From Vagococcus luciliae (GTDB lineage: Bacteria; Bacillota; Bacilli; Lactobacillales; Vagococcaceae), in the NCBI RefSeq assembly GCF_024637875.1, contig NZ_CP102451.1:933001-997000 (forward strand): a stretch of DNA of 64,000 nucleotides, given 5' to 3'. Under the pieces are notes generated by a model. That model worked only from the letters and a program-made list of their open reading frames with translations. It had not been told where the DNA came from and ran no database searches. Below, in pieces: positions 53,851-63,278 of the stretch; the stretch's first letter is position 1; the number at the start of each line of letters is the position of its first letter. Both the position numbers and the translations under genes were made by a program.

Positions 53851-55348
53851 TTCTCAGAAATACATTGAAGAGCAATCAAAATTTATTTTAGAACGTGTAA
53901 ATAATTATGATAAATTATATTTAGAGTTTGGTGGAAAATTAATTGGAGATAAACACGCAAAACGTGTGTTACCAGGTTTTGATGAAGACTCTAAAATCAA
54001 AATTTTACAAAAATTAAAAGACAAAGCTGAAGTGATTATTTGCGTATACGCAGGAGATATTGAACGTAATAAAATTCGTGGCGATTATAATATTACATAT
54101 GATATGGATATTTTAAAATCAATTGATGAATTTAATGAATATGGTCTATCCGTCAATAGTGTGCTAATCACACGTTACAGTGGTCAACCCTCTACGAAAA
54201 TTTTTATTAACAAATTAGAAAAACGAAATATCAAAGTGTATACACATGAAGCAATTGAAGGCTATCCTTATAACATTGACCAAATTGTGAGTGATGAAGG
54301 GTTTGGTAAAAATCCTTATATTCCAACAACTAAACCAATTGTTGTTATTACGGCACCAGGAGCTGGTAGTGGTAAATTAGCAACTAGTCTTAGCCAAATT
54401 TATCATGAAAACCGTTTAGGACGTGTGGCTGGTTATTCAAAATTTGAAACATTCCCTGTATGGAATATTCCATTAAAACACCCACTAAACATTGCTTATG
54501 AGGCAGCAACAGTGGATTTAAAAGATGTCAATATGATGGACTCTTTCCATTTTGAAGCATACGGAGAAGTGGCAGTTAATTATAATCGTGATTTAGAAAC
54601 ATTCCCAGTGATTAAGCGAATTATTGAACGAATCACTAATCAGGAATCTGTCTTTAAATCACCAACTGATATGGGAGTTAATCGTGTTGGTTTTGGTATC
54701 ATTGATGATGAGATTGTAAAAGAAGCTTCAAAAGAAGAAATTATTCGTCGTTGTTTTGATACAGAATGTTTTTATAAACGTGGTATGGTTGATGAAGATG
54801 TCGTGAATCGTATTCAATTGATTATGGAAGAGATGGAGCTTAAAAAAGAAGATCGTCTTCCAGTGCTATCTGCTAGAGAATATGCAGATAAACTGAAAGA
54901 ATTATCTGTAGAGGAAGAAACAGTTAATCCTATTTCTGTGATGGCATTTGAATTGCCGACTGGAGAAATTGTCACAGGACGTACATCGGATTTAATGGAT
55001 GCATCAGCTGCCGCGATTTTAAATTCAATTAAACGTTTAGCTAATATTTCTGATGATATTTTGTTACTATCACCTGTTATTTTAGAAACCATTCAAAAGA
55101 TGAAGGTAGAAGAGTTAGGCAATAAGATGACTGGTTTAAATGCGAATGAAGTTCTGATAGCTTTATCAATCAGTGCTGTTACTAACCCAACAGCTCAACT
55201 TGCTTATGAACAATTAGCTAATTTGGATAGCGTGGAAGCTCACTCAACAGTTATGTTAAACAAAGATGATGAACAAGTGCTTAAAAAATTGGGTATGAAT
55301 GTGACGAGTGACCCAGTCTTTTCATCAGAGAATCTATTTTATATCTAA
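53831..55348 (+). CDS. DUF1846-family protein
   Basis: A 505-residue soluble protein of the DUF1846 family, common in Firmicutes. Recognisable stretches are [20 protein letters not shown] at the start, [20 protein letters not shown] (about 176-195, a nucleotide-loop-like segment) and [20 protein letters not shown]. The enzymatic role is not established to my knowledge. AAGGAGG lies before the ATG. It stands alone with a terminator after it and a possible small leader frame across its start. Confidence 0.9.
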   Translation: MKKLGFDSQKYIEEQSKFILERVNNYDKLYLEFGGKLIGDKHAKRVLPGFDEDSKIKILQKLKDKAEVIICVYAGDIERNKIRGDYNITYDMDILKSIDEFNEYGLSVNSVLITRYSGQPSTKIFINKLEKRNIKVYTHEAIEGYPYNIDQIVSDEGFGKNPYIPTTKPIVVITAPGAGSGKLATSLSQIYHENRLGRVAGYSKFETFPVWNIPLKHPLNIAYEAATVDLKDVNMMDSFHFEAYGEVAVNYNRDLETFPVIKRIIERITNQESVFKSPTDMGVNRVGFGIIDDEIVKEASKEEIIRRCFDTECFYKRGMVDEDVVNRIQLIMEEMELKKEDRLPVLSAREYADKLKELSVEEETVNPISVMAFELPTGEIVTGRTSDLMDASAAAILNSIKRLANISDDILLLSPVILETIQKMKVEELGNKMTGLNANEVLIALSISAVTNPTAQLAYEQLANLDSVEAHSTVMLNKDDEQVLKKLGMNVTSDPVFSSENLFYI

Positions 55349-55368
55349 TAGTAATTGATTGAAATAAT

Positions 55369-55417
55369 AAGTAAGCCTAGTTACACTATATTCATTAGGT
55401 TTACTTGTTGTTTTTTT
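55369..55417 (+). terminator. Terminator after the DUF1846 gene
   Basis: AAGTAAGCCTA pairs with TAGGTTTACTT (one wobble), followed by GTTG and T7. Confidence 0.75.
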
Positions 55418-55434
55418 GAAAGGAGAAATGAAAG

Positions 55435-56124
55435 ATGAGAGAGAACACAATGAAAAAATCATTGGTATCTGTTTCTTTAATTTTTATTGGAACATTATTA
55501 ATTCTAACAGTCTCAAGAATGATTGCTGGAACAAATGGGTATGTATACTTTTTATTTCCTTTAATTTGGTTTATGGGATTATTTTTTAGAGAGATTAAAA
55601 CAAAAAAAGTGATGTTATCAAATCAATGGACAGAATTTAAACAAACTAAATGGCGGAATATTTTATTTATTATTTTGACGTTAGTGATTGTGTCAGTCGT
55701 CATTCAAGTGACTAGACCTTTTTTTAATCAGTTTATCCCTAAAAATCCAGCTCATGGATATGATTATAGTATTGATACAGCTTTGGGACTTTTATTTTCA
55801 TTGCTAGCAGGTCTACTAGATTTAGTTGTGGCATTTGTTGAAGAAGTGACTTACCGTTATGAAGGAATGTATGTCTACAAATCAAATAAAGGTTTATTAG
55901 CTGTTATGTTGATTGTTTCGAGTTTGTTATTTGGTTTTTCTCATTACTATAATTTTGGTGGAAGTTTTATCGCAACAATTCCTTATGCGTGTGCTGGTTT
56001 AGTTTTTGGTGTGTTTTATTTACTAACTAAAAATATTTGGGTACCAATTATTGCCCATTTACTATTTAATAGTACAGCAGTATTATCTAGTTTATTTCTA
56101 ATTATTGTTAAAATGATTAGTTAA
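55435..56124 (+). CDS. CPBP-family intramembrane glutamic protease
   Basis: A 229-residue membrane protein with about six or seven helices. The CPBP/Abi motif 1 is FVEEVTYRYEGMYV (EExxxR form) and the later His motifs are FGFSHYYNFGG and VPIIAHLLFN. These proteases cleave within or near membranes; in Gram-positives some confer bacteriocin self-immunity or process surface signals. Substrate unknown. Start ATG at 55435 with AAAGGAG upstream. A 64-residue membrane protein gene follows after 16 bases and is probably co-transcribed. Confidence 0.9.
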   Translation: MRENTMKKSLVSVSLIFIGTLLILTVSRMIAGTNGYVYFLFPLIWFMGLFFREIKTKKVMLSNQWTEFKQTKWRNILFIILTLVIVSVVIQVTRPFFNQFIPKNPAHGYDYSIDTALGLLFSLLAGLLDLVVAFVEEVTYRYEGMYVYKSNKGLLAVMLIVSSLLFGFSHYYNFGGSFIATIPYACAGLVFGVFYLLTKNIWVPIIAHLLFNSTAVLSSLFLIIVKMIS

Positions 56125-56140
56125 GAAAGGAGTGAACTCT

Positions 56141-56335
56141 ATGCAAGATACATATCGTTTAATAGGTTTTGTTGCAGTGATGATTGGACTAGTTTTTGCA
56201 GTATTAGCTCAATCTTGGGTGAAAACTCGTTTATTTCTTTTTAGAGATACAAGTATGATAAAACAATATATCATTGGATTTATTTTTTTAATGATTGGTG
56301 CTTTCTTCTTCTTTTTAAGTGGTACGTTCAATTAA
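56141..56335 (+). CDS. Small two-helix membrane protein
   Basis: A 64-residue protein with two hydrophobic segments (GFVAVMIGLVFAVLAQSWV and IIGFIFLMIGAFFFFLSG) and a short basic loop between them (KTRLFLFRDTSMIK). AAGGAG lies at good distance from the ATG at 56141; an earlier GTG in frame is inside that site. Unknown function. Being in one unit with the CPBP protease, it could be its substrate, partner or an immunity-like protein; this is inference. Confidence 0.65.
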   Translation: MQDTYRLIGFVAVMIGLVFAVLAQSWVKTRLFLFRDTSMIKQYIIGFIFLMIGAFFFFLSGTFN

Positions 56336-56343
56336 ATACTTAG

Positions 56344-56382
56344 AGTAGACGACTATATTTTATGGTCGTCTCTTTTTTTTAT
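56344..56382 (+). terminator. Terminator after the CPBP unit
   Basis: AGACGAC pairs with GTCGTCT around an 11-nt loop, then T8. Confidence 0.85.
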
Positions 56383-56403
56383 CTTTTTTTCTAAACAATT
56401 GAG

Positions 56404-56457
56404 TTGTGAAAATGATTCTCATTTGCTATAATGATTTTAAGTTTAGGTTTACCTAAA
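56404..56457 (+). promoter_or_regulatory. Promoter of the metal ABC importer with two metal-regulator boxes
   Basis: TTGTGA (56404-56409), a 17-bp spacer and TATAAT (56427-56432). The spacer contains AATGATTCTCATT (56410-56423), a Fur/PerR-like sequence. Just downstream at 56442-56457 is TTTAGGTTTACCTAAA, a dyad of the DtxR/MntR type. This fits metal repression of a Mn2+ importer. Confidence 0.7.
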
Positions 56458-56497
56458 AAAATATTAAATTATTCCAAAAATAGAAAAGGTGAAAGAA

Positions 56498-57280
56498 ATG
56501 CAAGAAGAAGTATTAACCATGTCTTATGAGGGATTAGTGCAAGAACCTATAGACGTTAAACATATATCTGTATCTTATCAATCTAAAATAGCACTGGAAG
56601 ATATTAGTTTATCCATTGAACCAGGAAAAATCACTGGAATTATTGGTCCTAATGGGGCCGGAAAATCAACTTTTTTAAAAAGCGTGATTGGGTTGATTAA
56701 AACAGATAGCGGAAGTGTATCTATCGCAGGAGAATCCATTGATGTGATTAGAAAACAGATTGCTTATGTTGAACAACGAAGTGCCATTGATTTGACGTTT
56801 CCAATTAAAGTGGAAGAAACAGTGATGTTAGGAACTTATCCGAAATTAGGGTTGTTTCGTCGACCAAAAAAAGAAGATAAACAAAAGGTTCAAGAGTCTC
56901 TTGAAAAAGTCAAAATGGAAAATTTTTCTAAACGACAAATCGGTAATTTATCTGGGGGACAATTACAACGAGTATTTATTGCGAGAGCTTTAGCACAAGA
57001 TGCGGATATTATCTTTTTAGATGAACCATTTGTAGGGATTGACATGGTAAGTGAAAAATTAATTGTTGAACTATTGCAAGAATTGAGAGATGAAGGGAAA
57101 ACCATTGTTATCGTTCATCATGATTTACATAAAACTAAAGAATACTTTGATAATTTAATTATTCTAAATAAAAAACTTATTGCAAGTGGACCAGTATCCA
57201 CAACATTTACGACATCTACTATTCAAAAAGCATACGGAGAAACAATGGGAGAAATCGTGATTAAGGGAGTGAATGATTAA
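56498..57280 (+). CDS. Manganese/zinc-type ABC importer, ATP-binding protein
   Basis: A 260-residue ABC ATPase. Walker A GPNGAGKSTFLK, Q-loop VEQRSAIDLTFP, signature LSGGQLQRVF, Walker B IIFLDEPFVGID and switch His IVHHDLHK are all present. Start ATG 56498 behind AAAAGGTGA; a GTG three codons earlier lies in that site. It powers the permease encoded immediately downstream, and its stop overlaps the permease start by one base. Order ATPase, permease, lipoprotein matches enterococcal EfaCBA. Confidence 0.92.
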   Translation: MQEEVLTMSYEGLVQEPIDVKHISVSYQSKIALEDISLSIEPGKITGIIGPNGAGKSTFLKSVIGLIKTDSGSVSIAGESIDVIRKQIAYVEQRSAIDLTFPIKVEETVMLGTYPKLGLFRRPKKEDKQKVQESLEKVKMENFSKRQIGNLSGGQLQRVFIARALAQDADIIFLDEPFVGIDMVSEKLIVELLQELRDEGKTIVIVHHDLHKTKEYFDNLIILNKKLIASGPVSTTFTTSTIQKAYGETMGEIVIKGVND

Positions 57281-58137
57281 TGATACAACATTTTATTGAA
57301 GGATTAATTAAATATGATTTTCTACAAAATGCATTAATAACCTCAGTCATAGTGGGGATTGTGTCTGGAGTGATTGGTAGTTTTATTATTTTAAGAGGGA
57401 TGTCATTAATGGGAGATGCCATTTCTCATGCGGTATTACCTGGTGTAGCAGTTTCTTACATGCTTGGTGGTAGCTACATGATAGGAGCATCCATATTTGG
57501 GATAATGGCAGCAGGATTGATTGGTTTTGTGACACAAAAAAGTAAATTAAAAAACGATACAGCTATCGGGATTGTCTTTAGTTCATTTTTTGCTTTAGGG
57601 ATTATTTTAATCTCATTTGCCGAAAGCTCGACCGATTTATATCATATTTTATTTGGAAATGTTTTAGCAGTTAGACCAAGTGATATGTATACAACGTTAG
57701 CTGTTGCAGTTGCGGTCATTTTATTTGTGGTTTTATTTTATAAAGAATTACTAGTCAGCTCATTTGATCCAGTGATGGCACAAGCCTATGGATTAAAAGT
57801 CCAAGTGATTCATTATGCACTCATGTTTTTCCTAACACTTGTCGCTGTATCATCGCTTCAAACAGTCGGCACTATTTTAGTAGTTGCCATGCTTGTGACA
57901 CCTGCTGCTACAGCTTATCTGTTAACGGATAAACTATCAACTATGATTGTTATTGCAAGTAGTTTAGGAGCAGTTAGTGCAGTGATTGGATTATTCTTTA
58001 GCTATTCCTATAACTTAGCTTCAGGAGCAACTATTGTTCTAACGACTGTTGTATTTTTTATCATTGCGTTTATATTTTCACCAAAACAAGGATTTATTAT
58101 TAAAAGAAAAGAGGAAGTTGTCATTGAAGAAGTCTAG
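57280..58137 (+). CDS. Manganese/zinc-type ABC importer, permease
   Basis: A 285-residue permease of the ABC-3 family with eight or nine helices. Recognisable are FIILRGMSLMGDAISHAVLPGVA, cited by its core SLMGDAISHAVLPG, and later QTVGTILVVAMLVTPAATAYLL. These channels import Mn2+ or Zn2+. The start overlaps the ATPase stop by one base (TAATG) and the end overlaps the lipoprotein gene by 14 bases, so translation is coupled. Confidence 0.92.
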   Translation: MIQHFIEGLIKYDFLQNALITSVIVGIVSGVIGSFIILRGMSLMGDAISHAVLPGVAVSYMLGGSYMIGASIFGIMAAGLIGFVTQKSKLKNDTAIGIVFSSFFALGIILISFAESSTDLYHILFGNVLAVRPSDMYTTLAVAVAVILFVVLFYKELLVSSFDPVMAQAYGLKVQVIHYALMFFLTLVAVSSLQTVGTILVVAMLVTPAATAYLLTDKLSTMIVIASSLGAVSAVIGLFFSYSYNLASGATIVLTTVVFFIIAFIFSPKQGFIIKRKEEVVIEEV

Positions 58138-59071
58138 TCTTATTTTATCAAGTCTTATAGCAGGGTTAATGGTGTTCTTTTTAGCCGGCTGTTCAACAGG
58201 AAGTGCCTCTACAGAAAAAAATGTAGATAACAATAAATTAAAAGTTGTTGCAACCAATTCGATTATTGCAGATATGGTTGAAAATGTTGGTGGGGAACAT
58301 GTTGATGTTCACAGTATTGTGTCTCGGGGAACAGACCCTCATGAGTATGAACCACTTCCAGAAGATATTTCCAAATCAACTGATGCTGATGTGATTTTTT
58401 ATAATGGGTTGAATCTTGAGACTGGTGGCAATGGTTGGTTCTTAAAATTAATGCAAACAAGTAAGAAAAAAGAAAATGAAGATTACTTTGTTGTAAGTAA
58501 AAATGTTGAGCCAATGTATTTAACAAGTGAAGGCCAAGAAAGTGAGCAAGATCCTCATGCTTGGTTATCATTAAAAAATGGGATTATGTATGTTAACAAT
58601 ATTAAAGATGTTCTAGTTGAGAAAGATGCAAAACATAAAGAAGATTATGAAAAAAATGCCAAAGCTTATACAGAAAAACTAGAAGCCTTACATAATGAAA
58701 ATACCAGTCGATTTGCCGATATTCCAAAAGATAAAAATCTACTTGTAACCAGTGAGGGCGCATTTAAATATTTCTCAAAAGCTTACGGGGTAAATGCAGC
58801 ATATATTTGGGAAATCAACACAGAAAATCAAGGGACACCTGATCAAATGAGTCAAATCATTGATAAAATTAAACAAACAAAAGTACCCAATCTATTCGTT
58901 GAACAAAGTGTAGATGCTCGCAGTATGGAGACTGTCTCACGAGAAACTGGGATTCCAATTTACGATACAATATTTACTGATTCATTAGCGAAAAAAGGTG
59001 AAACAGGAGATACTTATTATGATATGTTGAAATGGAATTTAGATACCATTCATGAAGGATTAATGAAATAA
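58124..59071 (+). CDS. Metal-binding lipoprotein of the ABC importer (EfaA/PsaA type)
   Basis: A 315-residue solute-binding lipoprotein. The lipobox is FFLAGCSTG with lipidated Cys23. Four metal ligands can be placed: His73 (DPHEYEPLPEDI), His145 (DPHAWLSL), Glu211 (LVTSEGAFKYFSKAYG) and Asp286 (IFTDSLA). The His/His/Glu/Asp set and even spacing match Mn2+-binding PsaA/EfaA proteins rather than His-rich zinc binders. Start is a TTG with GAGGAAG upstream, inside the end of the permease gene. In enterococci EfaA is also a surface antigen. The promoter boxes support Mn2+ control. Confidence 0.92.
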   Translation: MKKSSLILSSLIAGLMVFFLAGCSTGSASTEKNVDNNKLKVVATNSIIADMVENVGGEHVDVHSIVSRGTDPHEYEPLPEDISKSTDADVIFYNGLNLETGGNGWFLKLMQTSKKKENEDYFVVSKNVEPMYLTSEGQESEQDPHAWLSLKNGIMYVNNIKDVLVEKDAKHKEDYEKNAKAYTEKLEALHNENTSRFADIPKDKNLLVTSEGAFKYFSKAYGVNAAYIWEINTENQGTPDQMSQIIDKIKQTKVPNLFVEQSVDARSMETVSRETGIPIYDTIFTDSLAKKGETGDTYYDMLKWNLDTIHEGLMK

Positions 59072-59075
59072 CGAA

Positions 59076-59120
59076 AAACACTCTATTTAATCATCTGACT
59101 AAATAGAGTGTTATTTTTTA
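59076..59120. terminator. Terminator between the ABC importer and the mannosidase operon
   Basis: AACACTCTATTTA pairs perfectly with TAAATAGAGTGTT around a 10-nt loop. A and T tracts lie on both sides; the genes are convergent. Confidence 0.92.
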
Positions 59121-61814
59121 TTTCTTTTTCCAACGTAATGTTTGGATTTTAGCTGGCTCAATGGTAGTAGATACCGATGTGTTTTCTTTAAATTCTTCAA
59201 TCATATTGGCTTCAAACGGCGTGTACTCATTTATTTCTAGGTTAAGAGTAGAAGAGGTTTGATTGGATAAGTTAAATCCTCTTGTAATAATATCTTCTCC
59301 AAACTCTTGTCTTTTAAGAGCAGTCAATGCAAATTGTTTACCATCAATGGATAAGAATTGATAATTAGTAGCTAACACGCCTGTGTGATGTGTTGTTTGT
59401 TTGACTGTTGTTGGGATTTGGAAACTTTGAGCACGTTTGTAAGAATCAAATAATGTGTTTTCAGTTGTTACTTCTATGGCAAAATCAACCGATTGTTTGC
59501 CAATACACTGAGCTTCTGGCGTTGGGAAATACCCCCAATCACCTAATTCACCAACAGCACGTAGCAATGTCACAGCAATAGTATTGTTAGTTAGAATTTC
59601 ATACTCATTTAAACCGTAATTTGATATGGTGATACCATTTTTTCCATCTCTTAACGCTACAAACGAGTGTTGATGTTGTGGATTTGTTGGGTTCTCCCAA
59701 TGTTTATTTTGCACAGTATTTGGTCTTTCAACTACTTCAAAAATACTTTCGGCAACATGAGTTTCTGTTGCTAAACCAGTTGGGAAAAGAACACGTAAAC
59801 GATGATCTCGCATTTGATTATCAAATTCAGTGTGACATTTAATTTGGCGATTATTTTTTTCTACCCTTAAAGTTGTTTTAAGAGTAAGTGTGCCTAAATC
59901 TTTGCTGCGTTGTGCTTGTCTATCCCGCATTTCAATGACAGCTTTCATTTCCTCTTGTAATAAGTCTTCCGCTGAAAGTGGAATCATCATTTGCTGTTCA
60001 ATCAACACTTCACATACTAATGGTGTATCTGTTATGACGTTAATTGTCGTAGGAAAATCATGTGCGTATAGAGGAATATCATTTTCCGGTTGTTTAAAAA
60101 TATATTCATTTCCAACATCTCCTACATTTTCAAATATTAATCCACTTGGGTAAGTGATATTGGTTTCTTTATTGGTTATATCAATCAGTCCATTATTTTG
60201 TATAGCCACTTTAACATAATCATTTTCAATTGTTTGAGTGTTTTTATCAAACAAAGTCTTATCGCTAGTTTGAGATTTACCTTCGACTAAGCCAAACGAT
60301 TGCCAACTGATTTCATTGAATGACTCAAGAGATAATCTGATTGTTACAAAAATTGCCATATAAGGGATTCTAAAACGATCAGTTGGTAAATCATAGTCAA
60401 AAGCGACATCCACAGTTACTAATTCACTTGGAATAATAGTTCCATCACTATCTACTACATGAAATTCATTTAATGTTTCGGCTATTTGTTTTAATTCATC
60501 ATATAATTCATTCGGCTTCCCTTCAGAAAATGGGCGACGCATCCATTCAATTGTTGTTTCAATGACTTCATTTTTTTCGACACCAGCTGTATTAAAAACA
60601 ACAAACGGTTTACTATTTGTTGGTAAGTTACTTGTGTCAATATTGCTTGTTAAAGCCAAAGTAGCTTCATCTACTAAGTATTTGCCAACTTCTAATGCTT
60701 TATCAAAACGTGCCATCATTTCACGATGAACCTCATCCACACTGCATCCACAAATACTATCGTGTGGGTGATTTTGCATTAAGGTTTTCCAAGCATAACG
60801 AAGCTCATCATGTGGATAAGATTTTGTCATGTCATAGGCCATAGTTGCCAATGGCTCTGTGACATTTTCTAATTGTCGTTGGACTTCAGTATTTTTTTGT
60901 TTGATATAAATTCTAGCAGAAGCTGTGTTGGCTAATGTGTACCAGCCATCTGTTTCTTGAGACGTTAATTCCCCAGTAACGGTACTCAAGTTATCAGGTA
61001 AATCAGACATGACAGCAGCTAAATAATCATCAAAATTACTATGAATAAACTCAATATCTGGATAGAGTTCATTAGCTAAAGCGATGGCTTGTGTAACATC
61101 TTTTTGAACGGGTTGATGATCCACACCATTCATCATTAAAAGATGATCCGTCGAAGCATATTGGTTAGCGTCTGCCAATTTTTTCTCCCAAAATTCAATT
61201 GCTTCTTTTTTCGTTGTTGGAATTTCATTGCCGTTACTGTACCAGTTGGCAAATAATAAGCCAAATATTTTAGTGCTGTCTGGTCCTTCCCACCACATTT
61301 CAGAAAATTGAGAAGCATATTTTTCGTCATTGATAACAGCATTATTAAATCCAGTTGGTTTGACACCACGTCCAAAGGCTGCTGCTTTAATCCCTGCTTC
61401 TTTCATCATTTGAGGGGTTTGTCCCATGTTTCCAAAGGTATCAGGGAAGTAACCCAACATGACAGGATTGCCCCATTTCTTACTTTCTTCTAGACCAATC
61501 AGTGTATTGCGAGTGTTGGCTTCACTACTAATAAGGAAATCATCTTGTAAAATATAAAATGGTCCAATGCGTAATTTGCCGTTTTTAATGGCGCGTTCAA
61601 CGGCTTCTTTTTTTTCAGGTCGAACTTGTAGGTAGTCGTCTAAAATAATTGTTTGGCCATCCAAGTGAAAACTATTGAAATCTGGATTGGTTTCAAAAAT
61701 CTCTAATAAATCATCCATCAAACGAATCAATCTCATATGATGTTGCTCATAAGGTAAGTACCATTCTCTATCCCAGTGACTATGAGATATGATATAAACT
61801 TTTTTATTTTTCAT
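59118..61814 (-). CDS. GH38 alpha-mannosidase
   Basis: An 898-residue retaining alpha-mannosidase. HSHWDREWY at residues 11-19 carries zinc ligands, and Asp125 in GYFPDTFGNMGQ is the expected nucleophile; further zinc-site residues lie in NHPHDSICGCSVDEVHREM. The C-terminal half is the beta-rich GH38 region. There is no signal peptide, so it acts inside the cell on imported mannosides, possibly 2-O-mannosyl-glycerate or N-glycan fragments. GGGAG precedes the ATG. It follows the GH125 gene by 17 bases, in one operon. Confidence 0.95.
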   Translation of the reverse strand: MKNKKVYIISHSHWDREWYLPYEQHHMRLIRLMDDLLEIFETNPDFNSFHLDGQTIILDDYLQVRPEKKEAVERAIKNGKLRIGPFYILQDDFLISSEANTRNTLIGLEESKKWGNPVMLGYFPDTFGNMGQTPQMMKEAGIKAAAFGRGVKPTGFNNAVINDEKYASQFSEMWWEGPDSTKIFGLLFANWYSNGNEIPTTKKEAIEFWEKKLADANQYASTDHLLMMNGVDHQPVQKDVTQAIALANELYPDIEFIHSNFDDYLAAVMSDLPDNLSTVTGELTSQETDGWYTLANTASARIYIKQKNTEVQRQLENVTEPLATMAYDMTKSYPHDELRYAWKTLMQNHPHDSICGCSVDEVHREMMARFDKALEVGKYLVDEATLALTSNIDTSNLPTNSKPFVVFNTAGVEKNEVIETTIEWMRRPFSEGKPNELYDELKQIAETLNEFHVVDSDGTIIPSELVTVDVAFDYDLPTDRFRIPYMAIFVTIRLSLESFNEISWQSFGLVEGKSQTSDKTLFDKNTQTIENDYVKVAIQNNGLIDITNKETNITYPSGLIFENVGDVGNEYIFKQPENDIPLYAHDFPTTINVITDTPLVCEVLIEQQMMIPLSAEDLLQEEMKAVIEMRDRQAQRSKDLGTLTLKTTLRVEKNNRQIKCHTEFDNQMRDHRLRVLFPTGLATETHVAESIFEVVERPNTVQNKHWENPTNPQHQHSFVALRDGKNGITISNYGLNEYEILTNNTIAVTLLRAVGELGDWGYFPTPEAQCIGKQSVDFAIEVTTENTLFDSYKRAQSFQIPTTVKQTTHHTGVLATNYQFLSIDGKQFALTALKRQEFGEDIITRGFNLSNQTSSTLNLEINEYTPFEANMIEEFKENTSVSTTIEPAKIQTLRWKKK

Positions 61815-61831
61815 GTCAGAATCTCCCTTGT

Positions 61832-63133
61832 TTAGTTATAATGTGCATCAATGGTGATATCAAAGTAATCCATAACAAGCTCGCAAAACATCATATTAGC
61901 CCAAGAAAACCATTCACGAGTAAAATGATTTGGGTTGTTGACGTCAAATCCTTCGTGCATTAAGTGTGTTCCGCCATCGCATTCAACGAGTAAGTTTAAA
62001 ATTCGTTCTTTTTCTTGTTTATCATCCGTTGTTAGACCTTCTATAGCTAAAGCAATCGGCCAAACATAATTTTCAGGTGTGTGTGAGCTACCAATCCCTT
62101 TAGCAAATTCCCCCTCATAAAAATAAGGATTTTCTTTACTTAGCAATGTTTTTCTTGTTGAAAGATAAAGTGGATCGTTTTTATCTAGATACCCAAGATA
62201 AGGAGCGGCCATTAAGCTCGGTACATTGGAGTCATCCATAATAGAATAATGTCCTTTTCCATCTACTTCATAAGCAAAGATATTTTCTCCATCATTATTT
62301 TTAACAATGGCATGTTCTTTAATACCAGAATCAATGTCTTTTTGAAGTGTCTTTGCTTGTTCTAACACAGTCTTATCTGTAAATAGAGTGGAATAAAGGT
62401 CAATAATATAACCTAGAACCACAACAGCAAACATATTCGAAGGAACAAGGTAACCGTATTGACAGGCATCATCACTTGGTCTAAATCCAGACCATGTCAT
62501 CCCTGTATCGTCAACAGGTGTGCCTTTTCCATCATTAGTTAAAGTATCTTCTAGTCGTGTTGTGTCTCTTTCAAAACGATAAGGAGAGTGATTATGATGT
62601 TGTTCCGTTTTCCATACAGTGAGTATTTTTTTTACCCCTTCATGAAAATCTTCGTTAAAGTGAGATGTTTCTCCCGTTTGTTTATATAGAAGATAGGCTA
62701 ATTGGATTGGGTAACATAATGAGTCAATTTCATATTTTCTTTCCCAAATCCAGGGTGTCATCTCAGTATGATCAGTTTGATGTCCTTTATTGTTAGGGGT
62801 TTCATTAAAAGCATTAGCATAAGGATCCATATTGATGTATTTGAATTGTCGTTTCACTAGACCAGTAATCAGTGCGCGAATATCCTCGTCTTTTTTGGCA
62901 ATAACTAGGTAGGGACGAAATTGAGCGGTTGAATCTCTTAACCACATGGCAGGAATATCACCTGTCAAAAGGAAAGTTGATCCATCATCATAGCGACGAA
63001 CAGTAGTTAGCAATGTATTAGCAAATCCAGCATTAAAGTTTTCTGCCCATTTTGGTTGATTTGCTTCATGACATTTTTGAGTCATTTGTTTCATAAAATG
63101 TTGAACAGATTGTGGTATTTCAGTATAAGCCAT
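61832..63133 (-). CDS. GH125 exo-alpha-1,6-mannosidase
   Basis: A 433-residue inverting mannosidase of family GH125. Recognisable segments are TGDIPAMWLRDSTAQFRPYL, WIWERKYEIDSLCYPIQLAY and the C-terminal GTHLMHEGFDVNNPNHFTRE with WFSWANMMFCELV. Streptococcal and clostridial members trim alpha-1,6-mannose from N-glycans and work beside GH38 and GH92 enzymes. No signal peptide. Start ATG at 63133 behind AGGAGGG; the open extension upstream has no ribosome site. It is the first gene of the mannoside operon. Confidence 0.94.
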   Translation of the reverse strand: MAYTEIPQSVQHFMKQMTQKCHEANQPKWAENFNAGFANTLLTTVRRYDDGSTFLLTGDIPAMWLRDSTAQFRPYLVIAKKDEDIRALITGLVKRQFKYINMDPYANAFNETPNNKGHQTDHTEMTPWIWERKYEIDSLCYPIQLAYLLYKQTGETSHFNEDFHEGVKKILTVWKTEQHHNHSPYRFERDTTRLEDTLTNDGKGTPVDDTGMTWSGFRPSDDACQYGYLVPSNMFAVVVLGYIIDLYSTLFTDKTVLEQAKTLQKDIDSGIKEHAIVKNNDGENIFAYEVDGKGHYSIMDDSNVPSLMAAPYLGYLDKNDPLYLSTRKTLLSKENPYFYEGEFAKGIGSSHTPENYVWPIALAIEGLTTDDKQEKERILNLLVECDGGTHLMHEGFDVNNPNHFTREWFSWANMMFCELVMDYFDITIDAHYN

Positions 63134-63173
63134 AATAGCCCTCCTAATGATATATCTTTTATTTACAATTCTT

Positions 63174-63202
63174 ATTATATGATATATCATTATGAGTGTC
63201 TA
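63174..63202 (-). promoter_or_regulatory. Promoter and operator of the mannoside operon
   Basis: On the minus strand TAGACA (63197-63202), a 17-bp spacer and TATAAT (63174-63179). The spacer holds the perfect dyad ATGATATATCAT (63179-63190). Further TGATATATC copies lie at 63148-63156 and, less perfectly, near 63226. The divergent GntR protein is the likely ligand. Confidence 0.65.
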
Positions 63203-63278
63203 GTGCTTCATCATATTTTTTATTTTGATATATATGGTATGATGTACAATGAAAATAAGGAGTAGGGAGTGGGAAAAG

